DNA of 50,049 nucleotides from an uncultured Bacteroidales bacterium (GTDB taxonomy: Bacteria; Bacteroidota; Bacteroidia; Bacteroidales; Coprobacteraceae): contig CASFRL010000044.1 in the NCBI GenBank assembly GCA_949297285.1, positions 1 to 50,049 on the forward strand, in the 5' to 3' direction. A model generated the notes under the pieces. The model saw nothing but the letters and a program-made list of their open reading frames with translations, searched no databases and was not told where the DNA came from. Of this stretch, positions 45,494 to 50,049 are shown one piece after another; positions within the stretch are counted from its first letter, which is position 1, and each line of letters starts with the position of its first letter. The position numbers and the translations under genes are program-made.

Positions 45494-46486
45494 ATGGCTA
45501 TATTAGCATTTCAAAAACCCGATAAAGTATTAATGTTGGAGGCGGATGCATTTTTCGGTAAATTCGAATTTCGTCCGTTGGAGCCCGGTTATGGTGTTAC
45601 GGTAGGTAATGCTTTGCGCCGTATTCTCCTTTCTTCACTTGAAGGCTTTGCCATAACCTCGATTCGCATCGATGGTGTTGAGCATGAGTTTTCGACAGTT
45701 CCTGGAGTAATCGAGGATGTAACCAATATTATCCTTAACCTGAAAAAGGTAAGATTCAAACAGATAGTAGAGGAAATAGAGAATGAAAAAGTAACGATTG
45801 CTGTTTCGGGTTCGGAAGTGTTCAAAGCTGGAGACATTGGTAAATACCTTACCGGATTTGAAGTTCTCAATCCTGATTTGGTAATTTGTCACATGGATTC
45901 AAACGCGAGTTTCCAGATAGACATTACGATTAATAAAGGTCGTGGTTACGTCCCTGCAGATGAAAACCGTAACCCGAACGACGAAGTTAATGTAATTCCT
46001 ATCGATTCTATTTTTACTCCGATCCGGAACGTAAAATATGCAATAGAAAACTTTCGCGTCGAACAAAAGACGGACTACGAGAAACTGGTATTGGAAATTA
46101 CGACCGATGGATCGATCCATCCGAAAGATGCGTTAAAAGAAGCCGCAAAGATCCTTATCTATCACTTCATGTTATTCTCTGATGAAAAGATTACTTTGGA
46201 GACTACCGATGTTGATGGAAATGAAGAGTTTGATGAAGAAGTTTTGCACATGCGTCAATTACTGAAGACCAAACTTGTAGATATGGATTTATCGGTTCGT
46301 GCGTTGAATTGTCTCAAATCTGCCGACGTTGAAACTTTAGGCGAATTGGTCGTATTCAACAAAACCGATCTATTGAAATTCAGAAATTTCGGAAAGAAAT
46401 CTCTTACCGAATTGGACGAATTGTTGGCTAATCTGAACCTTTCGTTCGGAATGGACATTTCGAAGTATAAATTAGATAAAGAGTAA
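45494..46486 (+). CDS. rpoA: RNA polymerase subunit alpha
   Basis: RpoA of 330 residues. The N-terminal dimerisation domain has [20 protein letters not shown], and the C-terminal domain (about residues 255-325) has [20 protein letters not shown] and [15 protein letters not shown], the part that contacts DNA and activators. The linker is complete. Four bases separate it from rplQ. Confidence 0.98.
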   Translation: MAILAFQKPDKVLMLEADAFFGKFEFRPLEPGYGVTVGNALRRILLSSLEGFAITSIRIDGVEHEFSTVPGVIEDVTNIILNLKKVRFKQIVEEIENEKVTIAVSGSEVFKAGDIGKYLTGFEVLNPDLVICHMDSNASFQIDITINKGRGYVPADENRNPNDEVNVIPIDSIFTPIRNVKYAIENFRVEQKTDYEKLVLEITTDGSIHPKDALKEAAKILIYHFMLFSDEKITLETTDVDGNEEFDEEVLHMRQLLKTKLVDMDLSVRALNCLKSADVETLGELVVFNKTDLLKFRNFGKKSLTELDELLANLNLSFGMDISKYKLDKE

Positions 46487-46490
46487 AACG

Positions 46491-47030
46491 ATGAGACATA
46501 ATAAAAAATTTAATCATTTAGGTCGTACTAAATCTCACAGAGACGCATTACTGTCTAATATGGCTTGTTCTTTGATTAGCCACAAGAGAATATTTACTAC
46601 GCTGGCTAAAGCAAAAGCTTTGAGAATGTACGTCGAACCCCTTATCAATAGAGCAAAAGACGATACGACTGCTTCAAGACGTGTTGTATTTAGCTATCTC
46701 CAAGATAAAAAAGCTGTTACAGAGTTGTTTAAAGAAATTTCAACGAAGATCGCTGATCGCCCGGGTGGATATACCCGTATCTTGAAAACCGGTAACCGTA
46801 TTGGTGATAACGCTAAAATGTGCTTTATCGAACTCGTTGATTATAATGAGAACATGCTGAAAGAAAAAGTTGCCAAGAAAGCTACTCGTACTCGCCGTTC
46901 TAAAAAGAGTGCCGCAGCTTCCGTAGCAACAGAGGCTGCTGTCGAAACTCCTGCAGTAGAGACACCGGCAGCAGAAGAAGCTCCTGTTGCAGAAGCACCT
47001 GCAACGGAAACTCCCGCAGCAGAAAAATAA
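46491..47030 (+). CDS. rplQ: 50S ribosomal protein L17 with low-complexity C-terminal tail
   Basis: L17 (bL17) of 179 residues, at the tunnel exit. The core runs to about residue 120 ([20 protein letters not shown], then [20 protein letters not shown]). The last 50 or so residues are Ala/Glu/Pro/Thr-rich, with repeated ETPA-like units, after a basic [12 protein letters not shown]. The E. coli protein lacks such a tail; similar tails occur in Bacteroidota. Last gene of the operon. Confidence 0.97.
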   Translation: MRHNKKFNHLGRTKSHRDALLSNMACSLISHKRIFTTLAKAKALRMYVEPLINRAKDDTTASRRVVFSYLQDKKAVTELFKEISTKIADRPGGYTRILKTGNRIGDNAKMCFIELVDYNENMLKEKVAKKATRTRRSKKSAAASVATEAAVETPAVETPAAEEAPVAEAPATETPAAEK

Positions 47031-47050
47031 AATTTGATATTTCTATATCG

Positions 47051-47085
47051 AAATGGGTATGCCTTTGGGTATACCCATTTTTTTT
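47051..47085 (+). terminator. Intrinsic terminator of the ribosomal operon
   Basis: AAATGGGTAT pairs with ATACCCATTT and the stem extends by three more pairs (GCC/GGT) to a 4-nt loop. A run of eight T follows. It lies 20 bases after the rplQ stop. Confidence 0.93.
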
Positions 47086-47111
47086 ATCGGGAGAAATGAG
47101 AAAAACGGGAT

Positions 47112-47356
47112 GAAGCATAAATTGGGAATTCTGTTTTTTATAGAAAATTCCTATAAGGTTGTGCTTCGTATTGGCATACTCGTTTCTGACCTTTGTCGTA
47201 GAAAGATAACCAGATCAAGGTGTTGGTGTTGGAAGTTTTATGGGGCAAGAGATGTTTCAAGAACATTATTCGGTAATGATTTATACTATTCGATCTTGAA
47301 TCGACTATTTTAAATCAGGAAGATGATGAAGAATCTTTGAGACATCTCTTTTTTTA
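47112..47356 (+). ncRNA. Gene-free stretch before eno with nested hairpins, candidate structured RNA
   Basis: No credible open frame exists here. GAAGCATAA (47112-47120) pairs with TTGTGCTTC (47159-47167), enclosing GGAATT/AATTCC. Further on, AGAGATGTTTCAA (47248-47260) pairs with TTGAGACATCTCT (47337-47349) and is followed by a run of T. Between these arms lie the small hairpins CATTA/TAATG and TCGAT/ATCGA. The layout resembles an independent small RNA with its own terminator. No -7 box at its 5' end is clear, so confidence is low. Confidence 0.35.
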
Positions 47357-47419
47357 TATTTTCTCAGAACATATTATCGATAAACTTTGTTTAATCGTAT
47401 AATAATGAGATTTATATAA

Positions 47420-48712
<1,293 letters not shown>

Positions 48713-48734
48713 AAAACTTCCCCATATACAATCC

Positions 48735-48769
48735 AAGCAGATAAGACCGATCTCTTATCTGCTTTTTTT
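48735..48769 (+). terminator. Intrinsic terminator of eno
   Basis: AAGCAGATAAGA (48735-48746) pairs perfectly with TCTTATCTGCTT (48753-48764), with a 6-nt loop, and more T follow. It overlaps the stop codon of the convergent DUF1460 gene. Confidence 0.9.
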
Positions 48770-49621
48770 ATCTGTAATGCGCAGGACCCTTATCCCCGAT
48801 TGTGTTTTATATCGCTGTAATTGCTCGATTAAAGGAATACTTTCGATCGTTACCTGTTTTTTGTTTAGGGAAGCATGCAAAAGGTGAAGATTATCTTTCA
48901 TCCAATATGCCAATCCTACATGAGAAATATCAAGCCCCTGTATAGTGGTCGTAATGGCAATAATATCCCCATTGCGTATCGAACGTATATTGCGAGAATT
49001 CAAGCTGTCTTTCGGAATATATCGTACCGGTATCTGGCTTAATCGAGTCTCGGTTTCTTTTATATTGTTCAAATAAGAACAGTTATTTACTAAAGCCGGA
49101 TATTTATCGGCATGCGAGGACATGAAGTCGATTTGGCGTTTTTCTGTCACACTACCATCTGTCGGCGTAACCTCTTCGATAATCCCTTTTTGTATGTTGT
49201 TTTGTATCCAATCGCTGAAATAATGCAATCTTGAAGGGTATTGGTCGATAACACCGTCTCGATAACGAATCTTTTGAAGGGCTGAGCAAAAATCGTAAAA
49301 AGAATGAGCCTGATGTTGCGAAGCTAATACCAGCGCTGTCACCGTTTCGACAAAAGTCGTACAGTCCATTTCTCGTAAATTCACGACAAGATGTTCCTTA
49401 CCTCCTGTTTCTAACGTTTGCCCGGTATAAGGTGTCCCGATAAAAAATTCCCCAACTTGTATGATACGCTCCTCGATCGGAGATTGTTTGACAATGAGCT
49501 GTTGCAAAATATCTTCTGTTAAAATACTGTCTTTAGCATTGTGCGAGGTGACAGTATGCTGGGCTTCTAAAAAAAGAGTAGAATACCCGAAAAAAAGTAT
49601 ATAAATAAAAAGTCTCAGCAT
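48755..49621 (-). CDS. DUF1460 (N-acetylmuramoyl-L-alanine amidase-like) secreted protein
   Basis: The 288-residue protein has a signal peptide (about residues 1-20). Its body fits the DUF1460 family, an NlpC/P60-like papain fold found in Bacteroidota. The likely nucleophile is the Cys in REMDCTTFVETVTAL and the likely base is the His in DISHVGLAYW. Structurally studied members act on cell-wall peptides or muramyl-linked substrates, so a role in peptidoglycan turnover or recycling in the periplasm is reasonable. Its last codons lie in the arm of the eno terminator, so the two transcripts overlap at their 3' ends. Confidence 0.83.
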   Translation of the reverse strand: MLRLFIYILFFGYSTLFLEAQHTVTSHNAKDSILTEDILQQLIVKQSPIEERIIQVGEFFIGTPYTGQTLETGGKEHLVVNLREMDCTTFVETVTALVLASQHQAHSFYDFCSALQKIRYRDGVIDQYPSRLHYFSDWIQNNIQKGIIEEVTPTDGSVTEKRQIDFMSSHADKYPALVNNCSYLNNIKETETRLSQIPVRYIPKDSLNSRNIRSIRNGDIIAITTTIQGLDISHVGLAYWMKDNLHLLHASLNKKQVTIESIPLIEQLQRYKTQSGIRVLRITDKKSR

Positions 49622-49818
49622 GATTATCAGTTGTTTTTTGCTTACTGAGACAAAGATACGATCTTTATACCTACATGGTTATAAGTTGGTCGAATAAAAA
49701 GCGGATAGTTTTATTCATTCGGCTTGATAGGCAGGCAAAAAAGTAGGCTTTATAAAGGGTTGATAATAAGGGTAATAAAAACACTTATTAAAAACTTTCA
49801 AAAAAAGTTTGGAAAAAA

Positions 49819-49851
49819 TTTGGAGAGGAATATAAATAAGCATTACATTTG
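49819..49851 (+). promoter_or_regulatory. Promoter of a probable rRNA operon
   Basis: TTTG at 49819-49822 and TACATTTG at 49844-49851 are 21 bases apart, matching the Bacteroidota consensus. A/T-rich sequence with phased A tracts lies upstream, like an UP element. The downstream 200 bases look like a 16S rRNA leader. Confidence 0.7.
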
Positions 49852-50049
49852 CACTCGCTTTTCGGAGGAACGGCCAAGAAAGAGAAAAAAAGACTCATAA
49901 AATTTGGGAAACCCCGGGAAAGCGATTAAATTTGTAACCCTTTTCGGACCAGAAAAAGGGAGAGACAAAGAAGAGATCATTGAACAACTTACAATAGACA
50001 ATGTAGTACGAGACGAAAAAGTCAACGTCAAGACCTAAAAAGAGAGCGT
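49852..50049 (+). other. Probable 16S rRNA leader, cut by the window edge
   Basis: There is no open frame of note. The stretch is purine-rich and has a hairpin (CCCTTTTC with GAAAAAGGG, about 49938-49962), followed by GATCATTGAACAACTTAC, which resembles leader sequence seen before Bacteroidales 16S genes. The mature 16S start is not inside the window, so this is inferred. Confidence 0.5.

Noticed and set aside
47053..47313. An 86-codon frame after rplQ
   Set aside because: It begins inside the operon terminator and resembles no protein.
49852..50049. Calling the 16S rRNA gene itself
   Set aside because: The conserved 16S start is not in the window; only a promoter and leader-like sequence is visible.

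Overview
This window looks like the chromosome of a gut-type member of the order Bacteroidales (Bacteroidota). Four things point that way. Many start sites are preceded by boxes fitting the Bacteroidota -7 element TAnnTTTG. Secreted proteins carry a type IX secretion (T9SS) C-terminal domain, and NigD-like and DUF3467 families are present. The ribosomal proteins have Bacteroidales-style sequences, such as the zinc-free L36. Most genes lack a Shine-Dalgarno sequence. I cannot name a genus from the sequence alone; the Barnesiella/Coprobacter neighbourhood is only a guess.

Layout, left to right. Positions 1-4933 (minus strand) hold the 5' part of a sialate O-acetylesterase and a large secreted metallophosphoesterase with a tandemly duplicated domain. 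Positions 5089-9960 (minus) carry a hotdog thioesterase, cysS and a tight five-gene run: tcdA, a lolD-like ATPase, a NigD-like lipoprotein, a DUF3467 protein and an FMN-binding protein. A small cysteine-rich secreted protein stands alone on the plus strand at 10219. Positions 10520-12797 (minus) encode both subunits of an NfnAB-type electron-bifurcating transhydrogenase. Positions 12945-19394 (minus) are a probable operon of a CPA2 antiporter, a T9SS-exported trypsin-like protease and an outer-membrane barrel.

The plus strand then carries asd, a fused C26-M19 peptidase, a glutaminyl-cyclase-like M28 lipoprotein, sufE, a POT peptide transporter and a membrane acyltransferase. A two-gene minus-strand operon follows, pairing a degenerate HpaII-family nuclease homologue with rnhB. 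Positions 28782-47085 are one long run of translation genes (str, S10, spc and alpha groups fused, without tuf). It starts at a textbook Bacteroidota promoter and ends at a strong terminator. Eno, a DUF1460 amidase-like gene and what appears to be the promoter and leader of an rRNA operon close the window.

The most striking observation is an in-frame TGA at codon 23 of rplP (ribosomal protein L16), in an otherwise intact essential gene, while TGA is used as an ordinary stop elsewhere in the window. Next come the solitary HpaII-like protein, which appears to have lost its catalytic lysine and has a palindrome abutting its promoter, and the C26-M19 fusion. Several intergenic stretches could form RNA structures: before rpsL, before rpsD, before eno, and between the HpaII-like gene and rpsL. 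Perfect AGGAGG sites precede only three ribosomal genes. No CRISPR array, tRNA, insertion sequence or prophage was seen.
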